64,000 nucleotides of DNA from Pseudomonas karstica (GTDB lineage Bacteria > Pseudomonadota > Gammaproteobacteria > Pseudomonadales > Pseudomonadaceae): contig NZ_WLYI01000017.1 in the NCBI RefSeq assembly GCF_009707515.1, positions 1-64,000 of the forward strand, written 5' to 3'. The translations under genes were made by a program, and so were the position numbers. A model generated the notes under the pieces. That model was not told the origin of the DNA and ran no database searches. It was given only the letters and a program-made list of their open reading frames with translations. Within the stretch, counting starts at the first letter, position 1; every line of letters starts with the position of its first letter. Below, piece by piece: positions 37,192 to 44,797 of this stretch.

Positions 37192-39456
37192 TCAGCGGGC
37201 GGTGACTTTCCAGGCCCGATGGATCTTGGCATTGCGCGCAAAATCCGGATCGATGGTTTTATCGCTGATTTCCTCCACGGCATAACGCTCGCTGAGGTTG
37301 TCTTCCAACTGGAACTTGCGAAAGTTGTTGGAGAAGTACAGCACGCCACCCGGTGCCAGGCGGGCCATGGCCAGGTCGAGCAACTGCACATGGTCACGCT
37401 GCACGTCGAAGATGCCTTCCATGCGCTTGGAGTTGGAGAAGGTCGGCGGATCGATGAAGATCAGGTCAAACTCATCGCGACTGGCCTCAAGCCATGCCAT
37501 CACGTCGCCCTGCTCCAAGCGGTTCTTGTCAGAGAAACCGTTGAGGGAGAAATTGCGGCGCGCCCAGTCCAGGTAGGTTTTCGACAAGTCGACGCTGGTG
37601 GTACTGCGGGCGCCGCCCTTGGCAGCGTGCACGCTGGCGGTGGCGGTATAGCAATACAGGTTGAGGAAACGCTTGCCGGCCGCCTCTTTCTGGATACGCA
37701 TGCGCATAGGACGGTGGTCAAGGAACAGGCCGGTATCCAGGTAGTCGGTCAGGTTGACCAGCAATTTCACCCCGCCTTCGCTGACTTCAGTAAACTTGCC
37801 CTGGGCGCTCTGACGCTCGTACTGCTTGGTGCCGCTCTGACGCTCGCGGCGCTTGACCACCACGCGGCTCTTGTCGATGCTCAGGGCCTGGGGAATGGCC
37901 GCCAAGGCATCGAACATGCGTGCCGAAGCTTTTTCCGGATCAATGGATTTAGGCGCGACGTACTCCTGGACATGGACCCAGTCGTGATACAGGTCGATGG
38001 CCATGGAGTATTCCGGCATGTCGGCATCGTACACACGGTAGCAATCAACGCCTTCGCGCTTGGCCCATTTACCCAGCAGTTTCAGGTTCTTCTGCAGGCG
38101 GTTGGCGAACATCTGCCCGCCCTCGCTCAAGCGTGCCTGCTCGACCACCGGCGCCGCTGCCGGCTTGATGGGGTTGCCGTTCTTGTTGTACTGGCGCTCT
38201 TGCGGCTCGGTCGGAGCCTGATCGTAAACGGCTTGTTCGCGCTCAGCCTGACGCTGCTCCGGGGTGCGGCGCTCACCTGTAACGAACTGGTCCGGGTTGA
38301 CCTTGATCAGCAGCAATTTGCACGGCAATGCGCCGTTCCAGAACGAATACTGCTTGTGGCTACGGATACCCATGCGCTTGCCCAGGTCCGGGGTCCCGGT
38401 GAACACCGCCGCTTCCCATCCCAGGCAGGCCTGACGCAGGCGCTCACCGAGGTTCTGGTAGAGGTACAACAGGCTCGCTTCATCGCCCAGGCGCTCGCCA
38501 TACGGTGGGTTGCAGATCACCAGGCCTTTCTGGTTCTGGTCCGGACGCGGTTCGAAGGTACCGACCTCGCCCTGATAAACCTTGATCCAGTGGCTCAGGC
38601 CAGCACGCTCAATGTTATTGCGGCCCGGTTGAATCAGACGTGGGTCAGCTTCGTAACCGCGAATCCACAACGGCGGCTTGGCCATGCCGATGGCGGCTCG
38701 TTCGCTGGCTTGTGTATGAAGTTTATTCCACAGGGCCGGGACATGACCGAGCCAAGCAGTGAAACCCCACTGCTCACGGTTCAGGTTCGGAGCCATGTCC
38801 GCAGCGATCATTGCGCCTTCCACCAGGAAAGTACCGACACCGCACATCGGGTCCGTCAGTGCGCCACCTTCAGCGGCAATGCGTGGCCAGCCGGCGCGAA
38901 TCAGGATTGCTGCCGCCAGGTTTTCCTTCAACGGTGCCGCACCCTGCTGCAAGCGGTAACCGCGCTGGTGCAGGCTGTGGCCGGACAGGTCGAGGGACAG
39001 GATCGCTTCGCCACGATCCAGGCGCAGGTGAATGCGCAAATCCGGGTTGATCTTGTCGATGGAGGGACGTTCGCCGGTCGGGGTGCGCAGCTTATCGACA
39101 ATCGCATCCTTGACCTTCAGCGCACCGAAGTGGGTGTTGTCGATGCCCGAGCCGTGACCACTGAATTCCACCGCCAGGGTACCGTCAGGGAGCATGTGCT
39201 CTTCCCACTCGATATCCAGCACGCCGTGGTAGAGGTCTTCGGCGTCCTTCATCGGGAAGCGCTTGAGCACCAGCAATACGCGGTTGGCCAGGCGCGACCA
39301 GAGGCACAGGCGGTAGGCGGTCTCCATGTCGGCCATGCCGCGCACGGCCGAGGTGTGCTCGCGCGCGTCCTCAAGGCCAAGCCCGACGGCTTCCTCGATC
39401 AGCAGGCCTTCGAGGCCTTTGGGGCAAGTGAGGAAGAGTTCGTAACGATCCGACAT
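37192..39456 (-). CDS. rlmL: Bifunctional 23S rRNA methyltransferase RlmKL
   Basis: This 754-residue fusion methylates G2445 (N2, RlmL half) and G2069 (N7, RlmK half) of 23S rRNA. It has an N-terminal THUMP domain (about residues 45-155), the first methyltransferase with motif NPPYGERLG, and a second methyltransferase with LYCYTATASVHAAKGGA and DPPTFSNSKRM. Length is typical of the gamma-proteobacterial fused form. It is a single gene with its own terminator. Confidence 0.96.
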   Translation of the reverse strand: MSDRYELFLTCPKGLEGLLIEEAVGLGLEDAREHTSAVRGMADMETAYRLCLWSRLANRVLLVLKRFPMKDAEDLYHGVLDIEWEEHMLPDGTLAVEFSGHGSGIDNTHFGALKVKDAIVDKLRTPTGERPSIDKINPDLRIHLRLDRGEAILSLDLSGHSLHQRGYRLQQGAAPLKENLAAAILIRAGWPRIAAEGGALTDPMCGVGTFLVEGAMIAADMAPNLNREQWGFTAWLGHVPALWNKLHTQASERAAIGMAKPPLWIRGYEADPRLIQPGRNNIERAGLSHWIKVYQGEVGTFEPRPDQNQKGLVICNPPYGERLGDEASLLYLYQNLGERLRQACLGWEAAVFTGTPDLGKRMGIRSHKQYSFWNGALPCKLLLIKVNPDQFVTGERRTPEQRQAEREQAVYDQAPTEPQERQYNKNGNPIKPAAAPVVEQARLSEGGQMFANRLQKNLKLLGKWAKREGVDCYRVYDADMPEYSMAIDLYHDWVHVQEYVAPKSIDPEKASARMFDALAAIPQALSIDKSRVVVKRRERQSGTKQYERQSAQGKFTEVSEGGVKLLVNLTDYLDTGLFLDHRPMRMRIQKEAAGKRFLNLYCYTATASVHAAKGGARSTTSVDLSKTYLDWARRNFSLNGFSDKNRLEQGDVMAWLEASRDEFDLIFIDPPTFSNSKRMEGIFDVQRDHVQLLDLAMARLAPGGVLYFSNNFRKFQLEDNLSERYAVEEISDKTIDPDFARNAKIHRAWKVTAR

Positions 39457-39988
39457 GGGAGTTCCAGGCTTTTCAGCAATAAGTGAACAGGCAACGCATC
39501 GCCGATTCGGTTTTCAATCAAGCGCTTTTCTTGAAGAGCGCTCGTGTGGCACGAATGTGCCATCCCACCCCGGCTGCAGGCCCTTGGAGCCTTTATTGAC
39601 GGGGCAGATCAAGTGTTTGACGCAACAAAAAGAAATATTCCGACCCTTCGTCGAATAATAACCGACTGCAACGAGCGAGTATTCTCACTAAAGAATTAAA
39701 CCCGTCCTCTTTGCAGGGCACATCATAGCTGGCTTTGCCCTAAAAAAGGGACGAAAAGCCATCCCAGCTTATGGCTATACCAGCACTATCGTTACGTCCT
39801 TATGACAAAACGATCATTGAATCCATGTGACCTATTGGTTAGAACTTCACACAGGTTAGCGCCGCAATGACGCTGACACATTGGCTCGCCACGCCGGCAG
39901 CGAGCCACACCAACGGCAGAAAAAATCTGCCCGGCCTCGGACGAGGCTGAAGGATATCAAGACAGTCAACAAGTGAGGGAAACACCCT
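39457..39988. other. Long regulatory region upstream of rmf
   Basis: About 530 bases without a gene separate rlmL from rmf. The middle is AT-rich and must include the divergent promoters. The last 110 bases hold three consecutive hairpins (see next entry). A TGGCAC-GAAT-GTGCCA hairpin lies near 39547-39562. No conserved peptide is evident. Confidence 0.6.
39882..39947 (+). promoter_or_regulatory. Three tandem hairpins in the rmf leader
   Basis: Hairpin 1 is TGGCTCGC/GCGAGCCA (39882-39907), hairpin 2 is GGCAGA/TCTGCC around AAAAA (39915-39931), and hairpin 3 is GCCTC/GAGGC around a GGAC loop (39934-39947). GGA in an apical loop is the CsrA/RsmA recognition feature, and another GGA follows (AAGGATATC). 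They would lie in the 5' untranslated region of rmf if transcription begins upstream. Confidence 0.55.
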
Positions 39989-40204
39989 ATGAGAAGACTT
40001 AAGCGTGATCCGTTGGAAAGAGCATTTTTACGCGGATATCAATATGGCGTTCATGGCAAATCCCGTGAGCTTTGCCCATTTACTCTACCGTCGGTACGCC
40101 AAGCCTGGATTAACGGCTGGCGAGAAGGACGCGGCGACAATTGGGACGGTATGACCGGCACTGCGGGGATCCACAGACTCAACGAACTTCACGCCGTCGG
40201 CTAA
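39989..40204 (+). CDS. rmf: Ribosome modulation factor
   Basis: The 71-residue basic protein dimerises 70S ribosomes into inactive 100S particles in stationary phase. The core RDPLERAFLRGYQYGVHGKSRELCPF is highly conserved in RMF, and length is typical for Pseudomonas, with a longer C-terminus than E. coli. A GAGGGA ribosome site precedes the ATG. It is monocistronic, with a terminator after it. Confidence 0.96.
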   Translation: MRRLKRDPLERAFLRGYQYGVHGKSRELCPFTLPSVRQAWINGWREGRGDNWDGMTGTAGIHRLNELHAVG

Positions 40205-40288
40205 TCAGGGCACTTAATTCCGACAACACTACGAATACGTAACGACTTAACCATGCACGCCCCATCCGGGCGGCGGGCTTCGGCCCAG

Positions 40289-40313
40289 GGGCTCCTTCAA
40301 GGAGCCCTTTTTT
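40289..40313 (+). terminator. Intrinsic terminator after rmf
   Basis: GGGCTCC-TTCAA-GGAGCCC followed by six T residues. It lies between rmf and the convergent pyrD stop. Confidence 0.9.
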
Positions 40314-40326
40314 ATGCGGCCCGTAT

Positions 40327-41352
40327 TCAGCCTCTTGGCAAGGCAGCAATCGCATCCACCGACTGGCGAATCAACGCCGGGCCCTTGTAGATAAAACCGG
40401 AATACAACTGCACCAGGCTGGCACCCGCAGCCATTTTCTCGGCCGCATGCTTGCCTTCGGTGATGCCGCCCACGGCAATGATCGGCAAGCGCCCTGCCAA
40501 CTCGGCAGCCAGGACCTTGACGATATGCGTGCTTTTGTCACGCACCGGTGCCCCGGAAAGTCCGCCACCCTCATCACCATGGGCCAAGCCTTCGACACCG
40601 ACACGGCTCAGGGTGGTATTGGTGGCAATCACCGCATCCATTCCCGAATCCACCAGCGCCTGCGCCACCAATACGGTTTCTTCATCGCTCATGTCCGGGG
40701 CAATCTTGATCGCCAACGGAACACGCTTGCCATGCCGCACGGCCAGGTCTTCCTGGCGCTGGCGCAAGGCTTCCAGCAATTGCTTGAGAGAATCGCCAAA
40801 TTGCAGGCTGCGCAAACCAGGGGTATTGGGCGAGCTGACGTTGACCGTGACATAACTGGCGTGGGCGTAGACCTTGTCCAGGCAACTCAGGTAATCATCA
40901 ACGGCACGCTCTACAGGCGTATCGAAGTTTTTGCCGATATTGATCCCCAGGATGCCGCTGTACTTCGCCGCTTGAACCCGCGACAAAAGATGGTCGACGC
41001 CCAGGTTATTGAAGCCCATGCGATTGATGATCGCCTCCGCTTCCGGCAGACGGAAAATCCGTGGCTTGGGATTACCCGGCTGCGGTCGTGGCGTGACGGT
41101 GCCAATTTCAACAAAGCCGAAGCCCAGTTGCGCAAGACCGTCGATGGCCGTGCCGTTCTTGTCCAGGCCGGCTGCCAGCCCTACCGGGTTGGGAAACTCT
41201 AACCCCATCACCGACACCGGCATCTTGGCCGGCGCCTTGCACACCAGGCCATTGAGCCCCAGGCGTCCACCAGCACCGATCAGGTCCAGGGACAGATCAT
41301 GGGAGGTTTCCGGGGAGAGTTTGAATAATAGCTGGCGGGCCAGGGTATACAT
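40327..41352 (-). CDS. pyrD: Dihydroorotate dehydrogenase (quinone), class 2
   Basis: This 341-residue FMN enzyme oxidises dihydroorotate to orotate in pyrimidine synthesis and passes electrons to quinone. The N-terminal amphipathic membrane-contact helix ([18 protein letters not shown]), the [12 protein letters not shown] motif with the catalytic serine, and the C-terminal GGI and YSGFIYKGP segments are all present. The start at MYTLAR gives normal class 2 length; the 30-codon upstream extension has no family match. Confidence 0.97.
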   Translation of the reverse strand: MYTLARQLLFKLSPETSHDLSLDLIGAGGRLGLNGLVCKAPAKMPVSVMGLEFPNPVGLAAGLDKNGTAIDGLAQLGFGFVEIGTVTPRPQPGNPKPRIFRLPEAEAIINRMGFNNLGVDHLLSRVQAAKYSGILGINIGKNFDTPVERAVDDYLSCLDKVYAHASYVTVNVSSPNTPGLRSLQFGDSLKQLLEALRQRQEDLAVRHGKRVPLAIKIAPDMSDEETVLVAQALVDSGMDAVIATNTTLSRVGVEGLAHGDEGGGLSGAPVRDKSTHIVKVLAAELAGRLPIIAVGGITEGKHAAEKMAAGASLVQLYSGFIYKGPALIRQSVDAIAALPRG

Positions 41353-41442
41353 GGGCGGGCTTGACTCGATTGGCAACGAAGGATGACAACGATTATAGCC
41401 AGGTGAAGGGCACAGGCGAAGCTCGGCGCACAGGCGATTCAA

Positions 41443-41907
41443 TCATTGGTTACGCAGTGCCATCAATTCTTCGTACCGTTGCCAGATCTTTTGTGCATAA
41501 CGAGCGCGTAACGCGTCACGCTTCGGCCCAGGACCGGCCCCCACATTGTAGGAACCCACCGCCGTCCAGTTGTAGCCGAACTGCTTGATGAAACCGGCAA
41601 GAATTGACGCGCCCACCCCCACCGACAGGCAAGGCTCGTCCAGCAACCGCTGCTCGGTAATCCCCTCCTTGAGCAAGCGTGGCAGGTGAATGCTGTTAAT
41701 CTGCATCAGCCCGATATCACGGGTGCCATTGCTGTTACTGGCGTTCATGGCTTCGGCTCGATAGCCAGACTCTACCGCAGCAATGGCCTGCAGCAGCTCC
41801 GGCTCGATATTATATTGGCTCGCCGCCTCGGCCCAGCAATAAGCCTTGGCCTCACTGGACACGGCCAAGGCAATCAGCAACCAACCCTTGGTCCAGGCCT
41901 TTCTCAC
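41443..41907 (-). CDS. IagB/VirB1-like lytic transglycosylase
   Basis: The 154-residue protein has an N-terminal export signal (to about residue 22) and a single SLT domain; the catalytic glutamate is E46 in AAVESGYR, followed by GLMQIN and the AVGSYNVGAG motif. Such small enzymes open local gaps in peptidoglycan for secretion systems or pili. The GTG start has a strong GGAGG six bases upstream. It follows the OmpR-type DNA-binding gene by ten bases, the same order as hilA-iagB of Salmonella, but no secretion apparatus is visible in this window. Confidence 0.88.
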   Translation of the reverse strand: MRKAWTKGWLLIALAVSSEAKAYCWAEAASQYNIEPELLQAIAAVESGYRAEAMNASNSNGTRDIGLMQINSIHLPRLLKEGITEQRLLDEPCLSVGVGASILAGFIKQFGYNWTAVGSYNVGAGPGPKRDALRARYAQKIWQRYEELMALRNQ

Positions 41908-41917
41908 GTCAGCCTCC

Positions 41918-42364
41918 TCACTGGCTCACCTGCCCACAGGCCGGGCAAACGTGAACCGCGGGGGGCGTCGCCTGCCCTGAGGCATGAGTCACAGCTACGG
42001 GCCCGGCAAAGCGATAACCCTTGCCATAGATCGTCTTGATAAACCCCTTGTCACCCCTCAGGTGCCTGCGCAATGAACAGATGCAACGGGTCAAGGACTC
42101 CTCTGTCACATCGCGGCAAGACCAGGCTCTTTCCAACAAATGGTCCTTGGTGACCAGCACACCAGCCGAGGCAAGCAACAAGCGCAATACCTGCCACTCC
42201 TTGGGAGGCAACTGAATATCCGAGCCATCACCCGTCAGCCTGCCATCGCCATGTAGCGTCCAGCGGCCGAAGACCACAGGAGCGAGGGCCACCCCTCCAC
42301 TACCTCGTCTATTCAAGCCTGCGTACTGACCGACCGACATCCAAAACTCCTTGATTCCCAACAT
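41918..42364 (-). CDS. OmpR/HilA-type winged-helix DNA-binding protein
   Basis: The 148-residue protein is essentially one trans_reg_C winged helix (about residues 30-120: VLRLLLASAGVLVTKDHLLERAW, then FIKTIYGKGYRF). It lacks a receiver domain and shows no membrane helix, so it is not a response regulator or a ToxR/CadC protein. The C-terminus ends in HVCPACGQ, half of a zinc-ribbon-like pair. A shorter start eight residues in (MSVGQYAG) is also plausible. It is probably co-transcribed with the downstream transglycosylase. Function is inferred only from the domain. Confidence 0.8.
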   Translation of the reverse strand: MLGIKEFWMSVGQYAGLNRRGSGGVALAPVVFGRWTLHGDGRLTGDGSDIQLPPKEWQVLRLLLASAGVLVTKDHLLERAWSCRDVTEESLTRCICSLRRHLRGDKGFIKTIYGKGYRFAGPVAVTHASGQATPPAVHVCPACGQVSQ

Positions 42365-42668
42365 GACGCACCAGAATTGTGGCGACTATAAAAGCCTGAA
42401 ACCCGCCATACGGTAGGCAAGGACCCACAAATCCAAGGTTTTCTGGATACAAGCTGTAGGACGTTTCGATACCGGCGTGGCATTCATTGAAGAGCGAACG
42501 GCTCGGTGATGCGCTTGCGGGCCACCGTGGCATGTGCCTTGCTTTGACTTACCTATCACAGCCCCACCAACGACGGAGCGGGCCCAAGACAAAGGCGTCG
42601 TTACCCTCCAGTGGCTCCCACAGCCATACGCAGGAACGACGTTTTTTTTGAAAGAAAGGTAAGCGTTG
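42365..42668. other. Intergenic region with the nasS leader
   Basis: The left 190 bases must contain divergent promoters for the DNA-binding gene and nasS; no hairpin or coding frame stands out there. The right 110 bases are the ANTAR-type attenuator described separately. Confidence 0.6.
42561..42649 (+). promoter_or_regulatory. ANTAR-responsive attenuator leader of nasS-nasT
   Basis: Hairpin P1 (42561-42583) has a GCCC/GGGC base and the hexaloop AACGAC; P2 (42588-42599) is GAC-[AAAGGC]-GTC. Both loops have A at position 1 and G at position 4, the ANTAR rule. P2 overlaps the terminator stem CGTCGTT (42596-42602)/AACGACG (42635-42641), which is followed by eight T residues. The P1 region also contains a second AACGACG (42569-42575). 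So NasT binding would prevent termination and control its own operon. Confidence 0.8.
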
Positions 42669-43895
42669 ATGAATGATTCGGTGGGCAACAGCCAGGCACG
42701 TAATCCCCTGGCCTGGGTCAACGGCAGTGATGCCCCGGAAAAAAGCAGCCTCGACCTGGGCTTCATGGCCTTGAGCGACTGCGCCTCGGTGGTAGTCGCC
42801 GCTACCCAAGGCTTCGCCCAACCCTATGGCCTGACGCTGAACCTCAAGCGCCAGTCGTCATGGGCCAATCTGCGGGACAAACTGGTCAGTGGCGAACTGG
42901 ATGCCGCCCATAGCCTGTATGGGCTGATCTATGCCGTGCACCTGGGGATTGGCGGTGTGCCGCCCACCGACATGGCAGTGCTGATGGGACTGAACCAGAA
43001 CGGCCAAAGCATCAACCTGTCCCGCGGCCTGCAGCAGCGAGGAGTGACCAGTCCTGAGGCGCTGGATCGACACGTGCACCAAAGCCGAACAAAACTCACC
43101 TTCGCCCAGACCTTTCCCACAGGCACTCACGCCATGTGGTTGTATTACTGGCTGGCCAGTCAAGGCATCCATCCCCTGCAGGATGTTGAAAGTGTGGTGG
43201 TGCCACCACCACAAATGGTTGCGCACCTGCAAGCCGGTCGAATAGACGGTTTTTGCGTCGGCGAGCCGTGGTGCGCCAGTGCGGTGAAGCAAAACCAGGG
43301 ATTCACGTTGGCCACCACCCAGGCCATCTGGCCGAACCATCCGGAAAAAGTCCTCGGCTGCACCCGGGCCTTTGTCGAGCAACACCCCAACACCGCCCGC
43401 GTGCTGGTAATGGCGATTCTGGAAGCCAGCCGCTTTATCGAGCAAAGCCCTGAAAACCGCCACTCCACCGCACAATTGCTCAGCGCCCGGGAATATCTGG
43501 ATGCCCCGCTCGACTGCATAGAGCCGCGTCTGCAGGGGAACTATGATGACGGCTTGGGGAGCCACTGGCAGGACCCCCACGCCCTGCGTTTTCACGGCGG
43601 CGGCGAGGTCAACCTGCCTTATTTGTCCGATGGCATGTGGTTCATGACTCAGTTTCGCCGCTGGGGTTTGCTGCGCGAAGACCCGGACTATCTCGGCATC
43701 GCCCGACAGGTGCAGCAACTGGAGGTGTATCGCCAGGCCGCGACTGCCGTGGGTGTGGCCGCCTGGGGCGAGGAAATGCGTAGCAGCCAGTTGATCGACG
43801 GCAAAGTCTGGGACGGCTCTGACCCGGCCGGCTATGCCCGCAGCTTCCGCCTGCATGCCATGGCCGACAACGCCAACCGACAAGCCCAACGCTGA
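42669..43895 (+). CDS. nasS: NasS, nitrate/nitrite sensor (NrtA/CmpA-like)
   Basis: The 408-residue protein resembles nitrate ABC-transporter binding proteins (LGFMALSDCASVVVAA, LDAAHSLYGLIYAVH, GYCVGEPW-like FCVGEPWCA) but has no signal peptide, so it is a cytoplasmic sensor. In known systems NasS holds NasT inactive and releases it when nitrate or nitrite binds. The ATG at 42669 is used; a TTG one codon earlier is possible. It is followed by nasT after 12 bases. Confidence 0.94.
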   Translation: MNDSVGNSQARNPLAWVNGSDAPEKSSLDLGFMALSDCASVVVAATQGFAQPYGLTLNLKRQSSWANLRDKLVSGELDAAHSLYGLIYAVHLGIGGVPPTDMAVLMGLNQNGQSINLSRGLQQRGVTSPEALDRHVHQSRTKLTFAQTFPTGTHAMWLYYWLASQGIHPLQDVESVVVPPPQMVAHLQAGRIDGFCVGEPWCASAVKQNQGFTLATTQAIWPNHPEKVLGCTRAFVEQHPNTARVLVMAILEASRFIEQSPENRHSTAQLLSAREYLDAPLDCIEPRLQGNYDDGLGSHWQDPHALRFHGGGEVNLPYLSDGMWFMTQFRRWGLLREDPDYLGIARQVQQLEVYRQAATAVGVAAWGEEMRSSQLIDGKVWDGSDPAGYARSFRLHAMADNANRQAQR

Positions 43896-43907
43896 CAGGA
43901 GGATCTT

Positions 43908-44483
43908 ATGCTGCGAATCCTGCTGATCAACGATACCCCGCGCAAAGTCGGACGCCTCAAGACCGCGCTGACCGAAGCCGGCTTTGAGGTCATCGACGAA
44001 TCCGGACTGACCATCGACCTGCCGGCACGCGTCGAAACGGTGCGTCCGGATGTGATTCTGATCGATACCGAGTCACCGGGCCGCGATGTCATGGAGCAAG
44101 TCGTGCTGGTCAGTCGCGACCAGCCCCGACCCATTGTAATGTTCACTGATGAGCACGACCCAGGGGTGATGCGCCAGGCAATCAAGTCTGGGGTCAGTGC
44201 CTATATTGTCGAAGGTATCCAGGCCCAGCGCCTGCAACCGATCCTCGACGTGGCCATGGCTCGCTTCGAGAGCGACCAGGCCTTGCGCGCGCAGTTGCAG
44301 GCCCGGGACCAGCAGTTGGCGGAACGCAAGCGTATCGAGTTGGCCAAGGGTTTATTGATGAAAATGAAGGACTGCAATGAGGAAGAGGCTTACACCCTGA
44401 TGCGTCGCCAAGCCATGAGCCGGCAACAAAAACTGATCCAGGTAGCAGAGCAGATTATTGCCATGAGCGAGCTATTGGGCTGA
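43908..44483 (+). CDS. nasT: NasT, ANTAR-domain antiterminator
   Basis: The 191-residue protein has an N-terminal receiver-like domain and a C-terminal ANTAR RNA-binding domain (about residues 130-188: ERKRIELAKGLLMKMKDCNEEEAYTLMRRQAM). The receiver keeps an Asp at the phosphorylation position (VILIDTESP) but lacks the conserved Lys-Pro after beta 5 (reads YIVEG), as expected for a partner controlled by NasS binding rather than phosphorylation. Three leaders with matching hexaloops lie in this window. AGGAGG precedes the start. Confidence 0.94.
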   Translation: MLRILLINDTPRKVGRLKTALTEAGFEVIDESGLTIDLPARVETVRPDVILIDTESPGRDVMEQVVLVSRDQPRPIVMFTDEHDPGVMRQAIKSGVSAYIVEGIQAQRLQPILDVAMARFESDQALRAQLQARDQQLAERKRIELAKGLLMKMKDCNEEEAYTLMRRQAMSRQQKLIQVAEQIIAMSELLG

Positions 44484-44488
44484 TCCCT

Positions 44489-44586
44489 GTAGGAGCTAGC
44501 TTGCTCGCGAAAACCCCGAGAGCCCCGGGTTAAACCAGAAAGCCTGCGTAATCGTTGACGGCCTTCGCGAGCAAGCTCGCTCCTAC
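44489..44586. repeat. REPIN after nasT
   Basis: GTAGGAGCTAGCTTGCTCGC (from 44489) and its inverted copy GCGAGCAAGCTCGCTCCTAC (ending 44586) flank about 55 bases. This is the same REP family as at 31084-31183. It begins six bases past the nasT stop and could end or protect that message. Confidence 0.92.
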
Positions 44587-44618
44587 TTTGGCTCAGGACT
44601 TGCTTAGCAATCACTACA

Positions 44619-44700
44619 GGTAGCCAACGGCGGTTGCCCCTTCCACGACAAAGGCGTCGCACATCCGGTTTGCCCACGCGAACCCGGTGCGGCGTTTTTT
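44619..44700 (+). promoter_or_regulatory. ANTAR-responsive attenuator leader of the nitrate transporter
   Basis: P1 (44619-44638) pairs GGTAGCC with GGTTGCC around hexaloop AACGGC; P2 (44646-44659) is CGAC-[AAAGGC]-GTCG. Both loops satisfy A1/G4. P2 overlaps the left arm of the terminator CGTCGCAC (44655-44662)/GTGCGGCG (44687-44694), which continues into a CCGGTT/AACC inner stem and is followed by six T residues. Confidence 0.85.
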
Positions 44701-44797
44701 CGTTTTGGCCCCATGGCCCGGGGCCGGTGGGGCGGCCTTAGCCAGCTGCTTCATCACAAGGCCTTCTGACAAGACCCCCTTACCGCTGAGGTGCGTG

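Larger units (their letters stand above)
44484..44797. other. Intergenic region: REPIN plus transporter leader
   Basis: The left third is a REPIN directly after nasT. The middle (44619-44700) is an ANTAR-type attenuator. The last 97 bases lead to the transporter start and show no gene of their own. Confidence 0.7.

Noticed and set aside
37219..39486. 755-codon plus-strand open frame
   Set aside because: Fully antisense to rlmL, with low-complexity composition rich in V, Q and H and no recognisable domain.
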